From assembly GCA_024704765.1 (NCBI GenBank), contig JAKMXF010000266.1, forward strand, positions 62,001 to 126,000: DNA of 64,000 nucleotides, read 5' to 3'. Made by a program: the position numbers and the translations under genes. Below, piece by piece: positions 1 through 16,500 of the stretch (position 1 is its first letter; each line of letters opens with the position of its first letter). The DNA comes from Oopsacas minuta. Its lineage: Eukaryota; Porifera; Hexactinellida; Lyssacinosida; Leucopsacidae. The notes under the pieces are model-generated. The model was not told where the DNA came from. It saw nothing but the letters and a program-made list of their open reading frames with translations, and ran no database searches.

Positions 1-484
1 TGATTTACCAGCTGTATATTATACTCATTGCTAGTGTTATAGTAAGATTAGATTCTAATAAATACATACCAATAGTTGACAACTTATCTAGCGTCAGATA
101 TATCGGTAGAGTTGTAGATAATTAGTATATTTAGGTAATCTTACCCCGTGATAAGATATTGATTGCTAATTTCATGATTTGGTAAATATATAAACTCTAC
201 ATCACACTAGGCTAGAATATGCAGCATCTACTTATGTAGCATGCACGTTGCGTATTTAATTCATTAAATTATTCTCTATCAACCAATGTACTAAATTTAT
301 CTAACAAAAATCATAAAAGTTTAATATTTTGTTACTACAAAAGTATCCACGTTGCTATAGACTATCGCATTGACATCTCCTGATTTTATATAATTAGCAC
401 AAGACGTAACCAGATCATCAATACGTTAATCATAGTCTTTGGTATCTATTTAAGACAACTTTAAGAAACTTAACATCAGAAAAG
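1..484. other. Upstream non-coding sequence
   Basis: AT-rich sequence before the first ATG. I see no exon-like open frame and no kinase glycine-loop codons that could supply the missing start of the TAO kinase downstream. It probably holds the promoter and 5' UTR of the acyltransferase gene, and may be intron of the kinase gene. Confidence 0.4.
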
Positions 485-2770
485 ATGGTCCGCTTTGCAT
501 CTAATATCCTAATCGTATCTCTATTCATCACGGTAATACAGTGTCTTCCTCCAGATAAGGAGCTATTTGATAATGTGGGTCAAATAAACTATAACTCTAT
601 GAGTTATACAAATGTATACAAATGTATGTCTGAACTGCTCAATCGACAGAACTGGTTGAGGCTAATAGCACAACCTGAAGCAATCACTAACGTTTCTAAC
701 AAATGCATTGAGAGCTTTAGAAGATTTAACACTAGCATTTCGGGTCGTCCTGAGGATATAATATATCTACTTGATAGCTTTTCAAAGCCTCAGCCTGGTA
801 TCCTAACAGGAAATATGCAATGGCTTGGTAATTGGGACGAGTGTAACAACCTACACAACACACGTTACATTACTCTATCTATACCATTATCAATATCAGG
901 TCTTGTATCACAAATGGTACAGATTGATATATGTCTGCCAGTAGAATGTGACAATGACACAGATATCAGGGGGCTATTGAGTGTATTAAGTGTTATTGGG
1001 ATAGATGCTGATAAAGTAGGTATATTCTCTCATTTACCTCATGAACTAACAGTTGGTAGATATGCTGTTATAATTCTTCTATGTGTGTTCGGAGTTCTTA
1101 TACTCATAAGCACTGTAGTTGATTTTATAGAGCGAGCAGTGTATGGACTGAATAATCTATTCCGTAAGGAGTATTCCCGTAGATCTGTGTCTCAAATTCC
1201 TTCCTATAATTACCATACAGGGAATACTGATGATGATGATCTCAGACTCAAAGGCAGCACATTAAACAGGGTTGAATCTGACCTGACTGACAATAACGAG
1301 GCTAATGAGTACTCTAAACTGTTACGTAGTGAGACATACAGTAGGAGTATAAGCAAGCAAGCTGCTACCATTATCCACAGATTAATAGTCCCATTCTCTT
1401 TGTACACTAATGTTAAGAAAGTATTTGATACAAATCAACCGCCTAATGCTATACGCTGCTTGAATGGTATTCGGACTATCTCTATGTTCTGGGTGATATT
1501 AGGTCATGTATATCTCTTCACCCTATCATCAGAGACTAACACCATGGACATTATTACAGACATCGCTTTAAGATTTAGCTTCCAGCCTGTTTTAAATGGA
1601 TATTTCTCTGTAGATACATTCTTTGTGTTGTCAGGACTTCTAGTAATGTATCTTTCACTTAGAGAGCTAAACAGATCAAGCAAGAAAATCCGCAGTTATA
1701 TCATCTTCTTGGTGAAGTTCTATATACATCGAATACTCCGTATAACTCCTACTTTATTCGTAGTGTTAGTTGCCTTCTGGCAACTAACCCCTATCATTAC
1801 TGATGGACCTTTATGGAGACCAGGGATTGATACTACAGTTGGAAACTGCGATGGGTTCAATTGGATAACTCCCCTCTTGTATTTGAACAACCTCTACCCT
1901 AGTTTCAAAAATGGATGTATGGCATGGACTTGGTATCTTGCCAATGATATGCAGTTCTTCTTTATCTCCCCTATTTTCATCTTCCCTGCATTTCTCCTTC
2001 CTTTTCCCTTCCCGCTTATCCCATTAGCAGTTGCTATATTCATTTTCTTGATCCCATCATTCGTTATCCCAGGAGTATTCTCTCTACATTCTAACTTCTA
2101 TTTCCCATTGAATCATCTGACAGATGGCTTGTTTCCAATTGCATCTAACATGACTCATGGTGACATCACTGAGTACTTTTACATTAAGCCCTACTGTCGG
2201 ATTAACCCTTATTTAATGGGCTTAGCCCTTGGCTATATAATTTATAAGGTCAGTGAGTGGAAGAGAGAGAGTGGGGATAAGAAATCGCTCCAATTGAGAA
2301 TGGCTCTTATAAACACCATCTTCTGGCCTGTATCCTTTGCCATATGCTTTGGTCTAGTATACGGACTATACGGCTCCTTCCATGGACACCTGATGAGTGA
2401 TTTTGAGAACATCCTCTACATCGGTTTGAGTCGTACTCTTTGGGGATTAGGCCTTTCAATGTTTATATTTATTTGCTATTCAGGCATGGCTGGCCCTATT
2501 GATACCTTCTTATCCTGGGGCTTATTTGTCCCGTTAAGCAGACTAACATTTTCAGCTTATCTTATCCATCCAGTTGTTCTACTAGTGTTTTCACTGAGTC
2601 TACGAGATAAGCTATACTACTACGATATTACCTTCTCGTTTATAGTAGTGGGACTTATTACTATGTCTTATGCAGCTGCGGCTATTATAGCTATTTGTAT
2701 TGAATTTCCTTTATCTAACGTAGAAGATTTGATTCTGAAACGGAAGAAGAGTGGCAGACAGACTGTATAG
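485..2770 (+). CDS. NRF6-like membrane acyltransferase (acyltransferase 3 family)
   Basis: Single-exon gene for a 761-residue protein. Residues 1-20 look like a signal peptide. A cysteine-containing extracellular NRF-type domain follows (about 30-185), then a membrane helix (about 190-215), a charged loop, and a multi-helix acyltransferase-3 domain. The domain start is clear at residues 322-343, where CLNGIRTISMFWVILGH carries the family's conserved histidine. Family knowledge: nose-resistant-to-fluoxetine proteins are multi-pass membrane proteins thought to move or acylate lipids; their substrates are poorly known. The length is usual for the family. The ATG follows an in-frame signal sequence and is taken as the start. 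The gene lies just before a TAO kinase that lacks its first exons, so it may sit inside a kinase intron. Confidence 0.85.
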   Translation: MVRFASNILIVSLFITVIQCLPPDKELFDNVGQINYNSMSYTNVYKCMSELLNRQNWLRLIAQPEAITNVSNKCIESFRRFNTSISGRPEDIIYLLDSFSKPQPGILTGNMQWLGNWDECNNLHNTRYITLSIPLSISGLVSQMVQIDICLPVECDNDTDIRGLLSVLSVIGIDADKVGIFSHLPHELTVGRYAVIILLCVFGVLILISTVVDFIERAVYGLNNLFRKEYSRRSVSQIPSYNYHTGNTDDDDLRLKGSTLNRVESDLTDNNEANEYSKLLRSETYSRSISKQAATIIHRLIVPFSLYTNVKKVFDTNQPPNAIRCLNGIRTISMFWVILGHVYLFTLSSETNTMDIITDIALRFSFQPVLNGYFSVDTFFVLSGLLVMYLSLRELNRSSKKIRSYIIFLVKFYIHRILRITPTLFVVLVAFWQLTPIITDGPLWRPGIDTTVGNCDGFNWITPLLYLNNLYPSFKNGCMAWTWYLANDMQFFFISPIFIFPAFLLPFPFPLIPLAVAIFIFLIPSFVIPGVFSLHSNFYFPLNHLTDGLFPIASNMTHGDITEYFYIKPYCRINPYLMGLALGYIIYKVSEWKRESGDKKSLQLRMALINTIFWPVSFAICFGLVYGLYGSFHGHLMSDFENILYIGLSRTLWGLGLSMFIFICYSGMAGPIDTFLSWGLFVPLSRLTFSAYLIHPVVLLVFSLSLRDKLYYYDITFSFIVVGLITMSYAAAAIIAICIEFPLSNVEDLILKRKKSGRQTV

Positions 2771-2964
2771 AGTGTTTGTATTACTTTTAGTTATATAATA
2801 CTGTTTAAGATATGTTTACTTGTACACAGTAATTCTTTTATATTGTACGTCATGTGTTTTGATAAATACTCCCTTGACCTTATCTTATACTATCTGTTAT
2901 ATGAGCTGTAAGGGATTGAACTATTCCACTCTCTGGATTATGATGTAATTATATGCATCTATAG

Positions 2965-7254
<4,290 letters not shown>

Positions 7255-8479
7255 TTATGAGCTCTATGTCCAGTTATTTACCTATACAGTGCAGATCTTA
7301 GTGCATTTCGCCCACACCTCCATATTAATATCTACCCTCCCGTTTAATTACTGATTGTAAGTATTATATAACTTGTACGTTGTAATAATATTTCTATGCA
7401 CTACTGCTTCTCCAGAATTTTCTTCTTACTCTTGATGCATAGAGTTTTTATTTTGTATCCTTCTTGTCTTCTAACCGTTTTTATACACAATACGTAATAA
7501 TAATATTGTAAGCAATTACAAATGATTATGAGTAACAATATAATATTTAATTCTCTTATTCTGATGTATTTAGCCGGGTACTGCATACACGCGGCTTCTA
7601 CACTCTTTTAGGAACTACAGTGTAACCGTAACCTCCACAAACGGAAACGGAGTACCAGGGACACCGAGTAATGCTACTCCGTTTCCCTGCCTCGTTTGTA
7701 AGTGAGTTATAGCGGTTACAAATCTATAGGAGCTCTCTTCGTGCGAGTCACCTGATTTCCAATTGATTAATTCATGGAAACTTACAGAACTGAGCTTCTA
7801 TTATATGTAATTTACCATTGAATTATCTCCAATTAATCAGAATAATGACAATCAGCAATATTCTGTTTAAGATATGGTCAGCCATATGAATAACTTTGAA
7901 TGATTCTATCTGAGAGGATTTAAGAGATTTGATCATAAGTCCATAATCACGGAATTTCTATCCATCTTTATTCAGCTGATCGATTATACACGTGGCTGAT
8001 TTTACTGAGATCTATCCTAGTTTGACAGCTCATGAGTTTTAGTAACTTAATTTTATTAGACTTAATCTCATTTGTCTTTATTGAACTTTAACTGAATTGT
8101 AAGATTTCTTTCAAGGAAATTATATTTGTTAATAGACAGAGAATAGTAATCAGAAATTCGCAGATTTCGCTAGATTAATATTGTAAAATTTCCGTTTTTG
8201 GGAAAAGATATGCTTCTTGCATTTGTTATAATTTCCAGATAAACTGTCTCCTAATAGTACTGATCGTGCATTTTTAGAGTTTCATCATCACCTAGCACGT
8301 TATTATATTCCGCTACTCACCCTGATATCACTACAAACCTACTATATAAGAATACTCACCGACAGCACATCCATGGCTAAGATCTCATTGTCCTAAGCAG
8401 ATTATCATATACTTATACAGTCTCCCCAATAAGCATTCATAAGACTAATTTATTGGCTACTTGAATTTTAATTCTACAA
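7255..8479. other. Intergenic region, TAO kinase 3' side to Rho GEF start
   Basis: About 1.2 kb without a convincing gene. It holds the kinase 3' UTR, a strong 100-bp hairpin (annotated separately) and AT-rich sequence before the Rho GEF start codon. The small minus-strand open frames at 7049-7243 and 7401-7586 have no recognisable features. Confidence 0.5.
7621..7720. repeat. 100-bp imperfect palindrome with matched ends (MITE-like or hairpin RNA)
   Basis: The element starts TGTAACCG and ends CGGTTACA (8/8 inverted). Inside, ACAAACG pairs with CGTTTGT, and GGAAACGGAGTA pairs with TACTCCGTTTCC (12/12), around a short loop. It is clearly richer in GC than its surroundings. The structure fits a miniature inverted-repeat element or a folded RNA. 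I see no clean target-site duplication and no second copy in the window. Confidence 0.6.
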
Positions 8480-10547
8480 ATGTTTCCTGGTTGGCGACGT
8501 ACAAAGTCAGCCTCATTGATTTCTCATCCTGGAAGTGACAGGAGAATGGATTCGGTTATTTCTCAGCTTACCTCTAAGCCTGTTCCTCTTATTCTAGAGT
8601 CTCCTATTTCTAGGCCTGATACTCCTACCAATTCTCCTACTAAACCTGCTAATAGAGGTAACGATAAACCGATTTGTTACAGTATTTCAATTGGAAGAGA
8701 TTTCTAATTTTGATACAATTTGCTATTTTTACATTTCTGGTTTCAACCCCCATCTACTCTCTCTCTCTCTCTCTCTAGCTAACAGTATATCTCCTATAAG
8801 GAATAAGCCATCAAGTCCCTACCTTTCCTCTAGAGATAAAATGAATAGGAAGCGTAGAAGTCAGACAGGTATATGCATATTTATGATATTTATTTGTAAC
8901 ATATTTTACAGAAATCTTGTGTGCAGGTCCTCCATCAATTTCCCCAACTCGTGTTACTGGAGAGCCTCCTTCCCGTACACAATCTGACCTCCCTCACTTA
9001 GCACAGGCTCTGAACCCTCCACAGCATCACAACCCTGCTACACAGCTACAGAGCATTTCTTCTTCCTCTGGTATTCTCTCTAGCGGGTAAGTTCATAATT
9101 TTCGCTTGGAAATATTGCATCCTAATAGCACATAATCTTGCGTTATGTAACAGATTTCGAGTACAACATTTCCTGTTCTATCCAACAATTTCATATCATT
9201 ACATCTTTTCAATACATTCCTTCATTCAAGAAATGTGCTGCATAATTGTTTACTGATAAATTATAGTGTTTTGACTGTTCGTACATTCCTGGCTAGTGTA
9301 TGCAAATTTCGGAATTTGTTCTTATTTTGGCTAACCCATATTGTATTGTTAACGTGTCAGTTGGCGAAATACCTAGTCATAAATCTCTTTATTTTGGAAT
9401 ATTACACTGTCTCAACTCTTTGTTAAATGCTTGCAGAAAGCTAGATGATATTTTGTTTGATTTTCAAACTGCGATTGACTCCTCATTTATTCAAAAGCAC
9501 CACTATCACTATTCCTCTCCTCCACTTGAAACAATCTGGTGTGTAGATAATTTGTATAATATTCTTATCTAAATACATACTTCACATTCTACCACCTAAT
9601 TACCTACAATATTATACCAACATCTGCAATAATTCTGCATTATAGTAATTATTTCAATCAAAACATGGGAGGACTTATACTTCATTCCATAGCATTATAT
9701 TTCATCTATAGCATATTTGTAATATTGTTAGTAATGTTATATCATATATCAAGAGCACCTGTAAAAGCTGTAAGTATATATTATAGCAGGTATATAACAT
9801 TTGTATTACGCTAATTCTAAAACCTTCTGACATGAATTTAATCATTCGTTTAGTGTTAATTTTGCTAGAATATTCATTACCAAATTATCACGTAATGCTG
9901 TATATTCCCTCAACTTGTGTAAACACACTCAAGTTGGTATACATCAGGATGTTATTATGTTAATATAACCCTATAATATTGTCAACACGAAACCAGAAAT
10001 ATGACAGCATCAGGCTGAAGATCGATTTTACTCCTGACTAAACTGGCATATTAGCTTCTTGAAACCGACAAATATCAATTTATACATTTGTCAGGTTATA
10101 AGGCTATAATCATATGGTTAATTATAATGCTAAGTATAGCGGATAAGTTATGCGTAACGAATTTTTGTAATCAGCGTACTATTCTCTACTTGAATAGAAC
10201 TGTAAATTATTCCCTCCTTGCCTATTTGTTGTAGATCAATATTCAGTGCGTATGCAGATTCTACCAGCAGTGTAGCTACTAGCGGGAGTGAGCAAGTACA
10301 GCCTACATACTCAGATTTAGATCAAGCTATAATTAGTCATGTAGCGAAATCCCCACAGAATAGACCTACAAATCTAACTATCCCTCATAATAGGAGAGTT
10401 ATAACCTCTAAAACTCCTTCTCCTCACAAACCAATGCATCCTGATATGACAATAAAATCTCCTCACAAACTACACTTGTTCTGGGGACCACAACAGATAG
10501 GATCCGTAAGTCCATGGTATTTCATTTATGATAATTGTGGTTTGCTT

Positions 10548-10597
<50 letters not shown>

Positions 10598-13500
10598 ATG
10601 ACTAAACAGCTATTTATAGATATCCTGTATGGCTAGACAACACACCAGTCTAATTGTTTATGTGATAAATACTGAAGAATTATAATTTATAACAGTATAT
10701 ACTAGATGTCATACGATGAGAAGTTTACACGGCCTTTTACAGAAACTTCTGATGGTTTTGCTGACCCTTCTCTCGTAACAGTCCCTTCTCATGTTATACC
10801 GACATCTCTAGCAGATAAGCAGACGTGTATAACTCCACAAGATGATTGTAGTATTCAATTGAAACAGACTCCTTCTGTTGATTCTCTAGCTTCATCAACA
10901 GTACATGTTATCACCTCTATCAGAGAAGAAATACAGGTTTGTATATAGAATAATATACTTAGCATACTTCTATATTATTCTTGTAATTTAGGATTTGATT
11001 GGTAACAGCTCTGCTACCAGTATGGCTAATAAGAGTGATAGCTCTCCAGATATTTCTTGGGTACAAAAACACTCATCTAAAGAGTCTATTAATGTCACCA
11101 AACAATCTTGGGGTATATATTTATATGTCAATTTTGTATTACAAATTATTACCTTATATTTCCTATCGGATCAGGTCCAGTATCTCGTATGCTAGACTTC
11201 TGCTACACATGCCTAGAAGATGATGTAGTAGGTCCTAGTAGTAGTCCTGCTTCTCCTATTCCACCTCAAGCTAATAATCCTGATAAATCACATCATCCTC
11301 TCAGGAGATCTAGAGCACTATCTACACCGGATGAGCGTACAGTTACCTTTCAGAGATCAAATCCTCTCCCTTCTCTTATCCCTGGTACTTTTATATCATT
11401 CACATATAAAACAGTTCACTCTTTTATATTCCTTTTGTATTACAGAGAATTCAAATAGAGATATATTCCTTCTTACCTCTAACATAATTCCTGTCCCTAA
11501 CGCATCAGCTCCTAGCCCCCTGATACCACCAGCTCACAAGTTCTCTCTTCAACGATTGCATTCCCTCCCCAGCAAGAGTATACACTCTTCTACTGCAGGT
11601 AGCTCCAGTACCAATACCTTTACTGATCACTCTGATAACACTCCTAATAAACGGGCGAGCGAGTACGCAGAGACTAACAAGACTCCCGGTTTAACCATAG
11701 AGTTACGTGACAGAAATAAGAGCTCAGGTTTGTTCATACATTAAACTGTTGTCTCGATAAGTGAAGAAATATGATATTCACCTAAATAGATTGTCTAGTT
11801 ATGACTTCAAATAAGGTTTTTGTAATATAAGAACCATTATTTGTAGATATTTTTGCTTCGCTAGACATAATTTTACAATAAATGCTTGTTGACATATCTG
11901 TTTAAATAATATCGACTTGCTCATAACAAATTGGATGATGTATTGTGTAGATACGGGTAGGAGAGTTTTTAGAAGAAAGTCGAGTTCATTTTCATCTATT
12001 ACAAGTGAGGTACAAATGCTAGAAGAGGGTCAGAATACCGAAACTATTTTCTGTCCCAGAATTACTGCCAGGAGGAAGAGAAGCCTAGAACGATTGGAAA
12101 GTGTAGAAATACCTATGAGAGAGAATATAGCATTCAAAGCTGTGAGTATTTACCTAAATGTTATAAGATGGATAACTCTTATTGATATTTATTTCTCTGT
12201 TTATTTAGGAATTGAGAAAGTATGTTATTATGAATTTATTTGACACAGAGATCTCATATGTCAGATCTCTTGAATCTATCATAAAGGCAAGTAATACATT
12301 TATTACAGTAATATTAAATACAATATATTCTACCATTTAATCTCTCCCAAAGAATTAATTGGGAAATATTCTCTGTAATGTCTAATGCACTCATCTAACT
12401 TGTTCATCCAGGTACATAGTCGTAAGAACATTTCATAATTAATCCTTATTCCTAGGTTATATCTCTCATCTCCTATATTGTGTTTAAGATAGTATTTTCC
12501 ATAGTCTCCTAATAGAATCCCTGATACAGTTTGTGTATTATGTCCATTTCTCTTAACTATTGTAAGCTGTGGATTGCCTTTATCATCATTGTTACTATCA
12601 CAATCTAGAAATGTTGTAGAGAATGTTTCATGTCTACTACTACAAATGGACTCGTTAATACTACTTACATCGTTATCTATGAAGTTATATCCTAACTGTT
12701 TGATGGTTAATCCGCATTGAGAATTGTTCTGAGTTGGCGTGTTCATGTGTATAGGTATATATGTTTGCTGTGATTTATCCAGCTTAATCAGGGCATAGTT
12801 GTACTTGAATCTCTCCGATTCCTCCTTCATTTCTATCCATTCTATTGGGAATAATACCTTGTTAATCTCTACTTCTTTCTGTTTTGCTACCCCATCCGTT
12901 ACCCACATTACATACACCCGTGGATTCTTATAATAACTAAAATATATACATTGTGCGCTTGTTAACACATATTTGTATCCAATTGCTACTCCATTACAGC
13001 GATGTGATATACTGACTACTGCATTGTTTGGGTAAACTGTATTATCTACTAAGAAGAGAGGATTTCTACGAAATACTGATCTCTCTGTTCTAAGTTCACA
13101 ATCAACTTCATTTAACGTAGTATAGTTCATATTAGGATCAAGATTCTCATTACAGGTCTCTAACTTTATTAATGTTATAGTTGAGCTATGTAACTCTGGA
13201 TTATTGTGTGATCCCGTTACTTCATAGTAAGATGTGTTAAGCTGGTGTGTTGTCTCAGTTTTGTTTGTGTTTTGTGGTAGAAGTTTTGTATACAAATATA
13301 TTCTATCACTACATAGAGTTATGTTTATACAGAATAACAATAAAATACACAAAATGAACATTCTTGAATGCAAAATTGAACTAAACTTATCTTCAATATA
13401 ACAGTCTTTAAACTGTTCTACCTATTGAACTGGTTATTAATCCTTATAAATTGTCTAACCATACTAAACCCACAAGCATATATACATTACTATTATCGTA

Positions 13501-16500
13501 GAGATAATCAGCAATTAATTTTAATTATAATATTGTGTCCTATCAGGATAATGGAGAACGATTAACACTACAAATCCAGCTACACAACCCTCTGCTTCTC
13601 ACCACACTAGAATCTCTACTCAGCCATCTAGCGCTTTTGTTCAACAAGCATAAATCTTTTCTCATGCGTATTGAAGCAGCTTACAAGAATTACAATCAGA
13701 TGACCACAATTGGTGGTATCATATGGCAACACGTAAGGGCTATTGGAATGTTAATTTATTAAAACTATTCGTTTAATTAATAATCTATAGTTCTCACAAC
13801 CTGTTCTCCTGGAGACTTATCTCAAGTATATTCAATGTTATCAAGCTCTCATTGATACACTACGGATAACCACCAGCAAGACACCTAATAAACAAGTAAA
13901 TAACCTAGTTACTGTAATTGGTAATTGGTAATTGGTAATTGGTATTTAATACTTTTTCCTGTTAGAAAAAGAATCCAAATTCTAAGGATCCCTTCGAGAA
14001 ATTAACTCTAACAGACTTGTTGATACAACCTATACAGAGACCATCAAGATATACTCTTATTATTAAAGTGAGTATTCGTATATTGTTAATTTGAAATGTA
14101 TTACTATATTTGTGTAACTTTAGGATCTACAAAAGCAAAGCATCCCTGGTAGCTCTGAGTTCCAACAGCTAGCTAATGCAATGCAACAAGTAGGAACATT
14201 TACAATGAAGATGAATGCTTTTTTGAAGAAAGATATTCCATGTGGCCCTGAGGTTCTGAAAGAGTTGGAAATGATGATAGATGGACTTGAAAATGTAAGA
14301 TAATTTATTCGGGAGTTTAGAAACCCTGTTATCTTTGCTGAATTTTGCTTGTCACTAACTTTTAGTAGTACTAAAAGACTTCCTAATCAAATTCCTTATG
14401 ACAACTTTGGTAGTCAACATGTGCTAGAAACTTTATAATCGCATTTTATCAAAGTAACTCACTACTTTAAAATATTCTACTTGTTATCTGTAGTTAACGA
14501 AGCCTAACCGTATGCTATTGAGATTAGGAGGAGACTTCGTTACAGAGACGGTGAGTACAATAGTTATTCATGAATCCATTTATTGCAGGATGAGAATTAT
14601 ATAATAGTGGTTTATTTGGTATACTTTCCTAATGTTTCGTTATAAACTAACTTATAATGTTGTCGACCAGCCATTCAAAGATATCGTACAAACCTTGCAC
14701 GAGGTTTCTTTATTCAATGAAGTTTTTTATCAAATAGGCTAGCAAAGCGCTCTCGTTTATATAAAGCAATATTATTCCATGTGTTTATAATTCAATACAA
14801 AAATGGCATCGAGATTCACCCCAATGGAAGATATGATATATGTGAAAAACAGTGTTGAATATGCCGGTTATAACCAGAGTTTGTTGGTGTCATGTCTGAG
14901 TGAAGTTGAAAAGAGTCTTCTTACCTGTGTAACATGTGATGGTATCTTACGGCAGGCGTGTCTAGCTGATACAGGGTATAAATGTGGAGGTTGTGTCGAA
15001 AAAGGTGAAGACGCCAGACCAGCTGAAGCGAATCGTCGTGCTACAAAAATGTTGCAAGTAAACTGCCCGTTTTATGAACAGAAATGTGGTTGGAATGGTA
15101 GTTTAGATGACTTACACGAACATCTGAATTCAGAATGTAGTCATCTTCCTGTAGAATGTCCATATGGTTGTAATCAATGTGTAGCTAGAAGTGAGTATCA
15201 TTTGCACACACAATACGAATGCAATATGCGACCTACTAAATGTACTTACTGCAATCGTGTATTAGCTAGCTCAGTTTTAAATGAGCATTATACAAAGTGT
15301 TTAGAGGTTCCTGTCAGCTGTCCTAATTGTTGTTCTGATGCTGAAATACCACAGAGTCAGCTGATTGGTCATTTAGATAACGAGTGTCCTCTTTCGCATG
15401 TCAGCTGCCCGTATGGAAAGTATGGCTGTGTAGCTGATAAAATGCCACGTAGAGACATACAAGAACATGAGAGATTGTGTGTACATGATCATTTGAGGAT
15501 AATATGCAGGCGATTGGATAAGCTGGATGAGGCAATAAAGACAAATCAGTCCGGAGGTGCTCTATGGAGGGTTGACTCTATCAAGGATAAGTTATTAGCT
15601 GGAGCTACATTCGTAGGACCTCAGTTCTATGTTGGGATGCGCAAATTCCAAACTGTGATTATTACTCAAGGAAAGCAAGCTAATAGGATCAGTTTCTACG
15701 TACGTCTGCTACGTGGAGATCTAGACGAGAGCTTGGCATGGCCTTTCAAAGGAAAGATGACCTTTACTTTATTATCCAAGAAACCGAACGAGAGGAAAAG
15801 CCTCAAATATACGTTTTTGAGTGAAATTAACAATCCTAATGCTTTCACTCATCTAGCAGAGGATAATGCTTGTTGTGTAGGATTCACTATCAACAATGCT
15901 CTCCAACATCTCTCTAGTGAAAAGCTGATACAGGATAACTCTATATTGTTACGCTCATCCGTAGAAGTATATCTGTAATTATCCCACATCACTTTGTGCC
16001 ACAATATCATAAGAATATCATAAGATATATTAGGATACTCACTACATGCTAATTATTCTGAGCATAGCTATGTATTATTGTCTCTTTGTTACAGTTATTA
16101 GTATAGGAATATAATGTACACATTATCTGTGAATTAAACACAAAATCGAATGAATTAATTGCAATATTAGAGCTCCCCTGTCTCTTGAGCTTTGTAGAAT
16201 TGTATTTCCTTTTCGAGAGAGCTTTTCTCTTCCAAAAGTTTGGATCTTCTCTTCTCTAACTCTCTTACTTCTGTTTCAATTCGTGTCTCTATTTCTCTTT
16301 GAATAAATCTACTTTTCTTCATGTAAGCTTTACATTTAACATTCCTTCTTAGTTGTCGAATATATTCAATTTCTTTCTGTGAATAGAAACCTAAACTTAA
16401 TATATAGTTAAGATGCTTGATTGGTAATTCTTCAATCTCTTTCTTGCCTAAACACAATGTATTCTGTAGTGGATTCAATTTTTGGGATATCTCACCATAT

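Noticed and set aside
1210-1407. Minus-strand open frame inside the NRF6-like gene
   Set aside because: Antisense shadow of a long, well-supported coding exon; no domain or signal of its own.
9911-9936. Small CAACTTG/CAAGTTG hairpin in a Rho GEF intron
   Set aside because: Only 7-bp arms; such hairpins are expected by chance in AT-rich DNA. Kept as a note in the gene entry.
10218-10601. Open frame ending in poly-asparagine
   Set aside because: The 3' half is an AAC microsatellite lying after a clear exon donor near 10505; only the 10235-10505 part is a Rho GEF exon.
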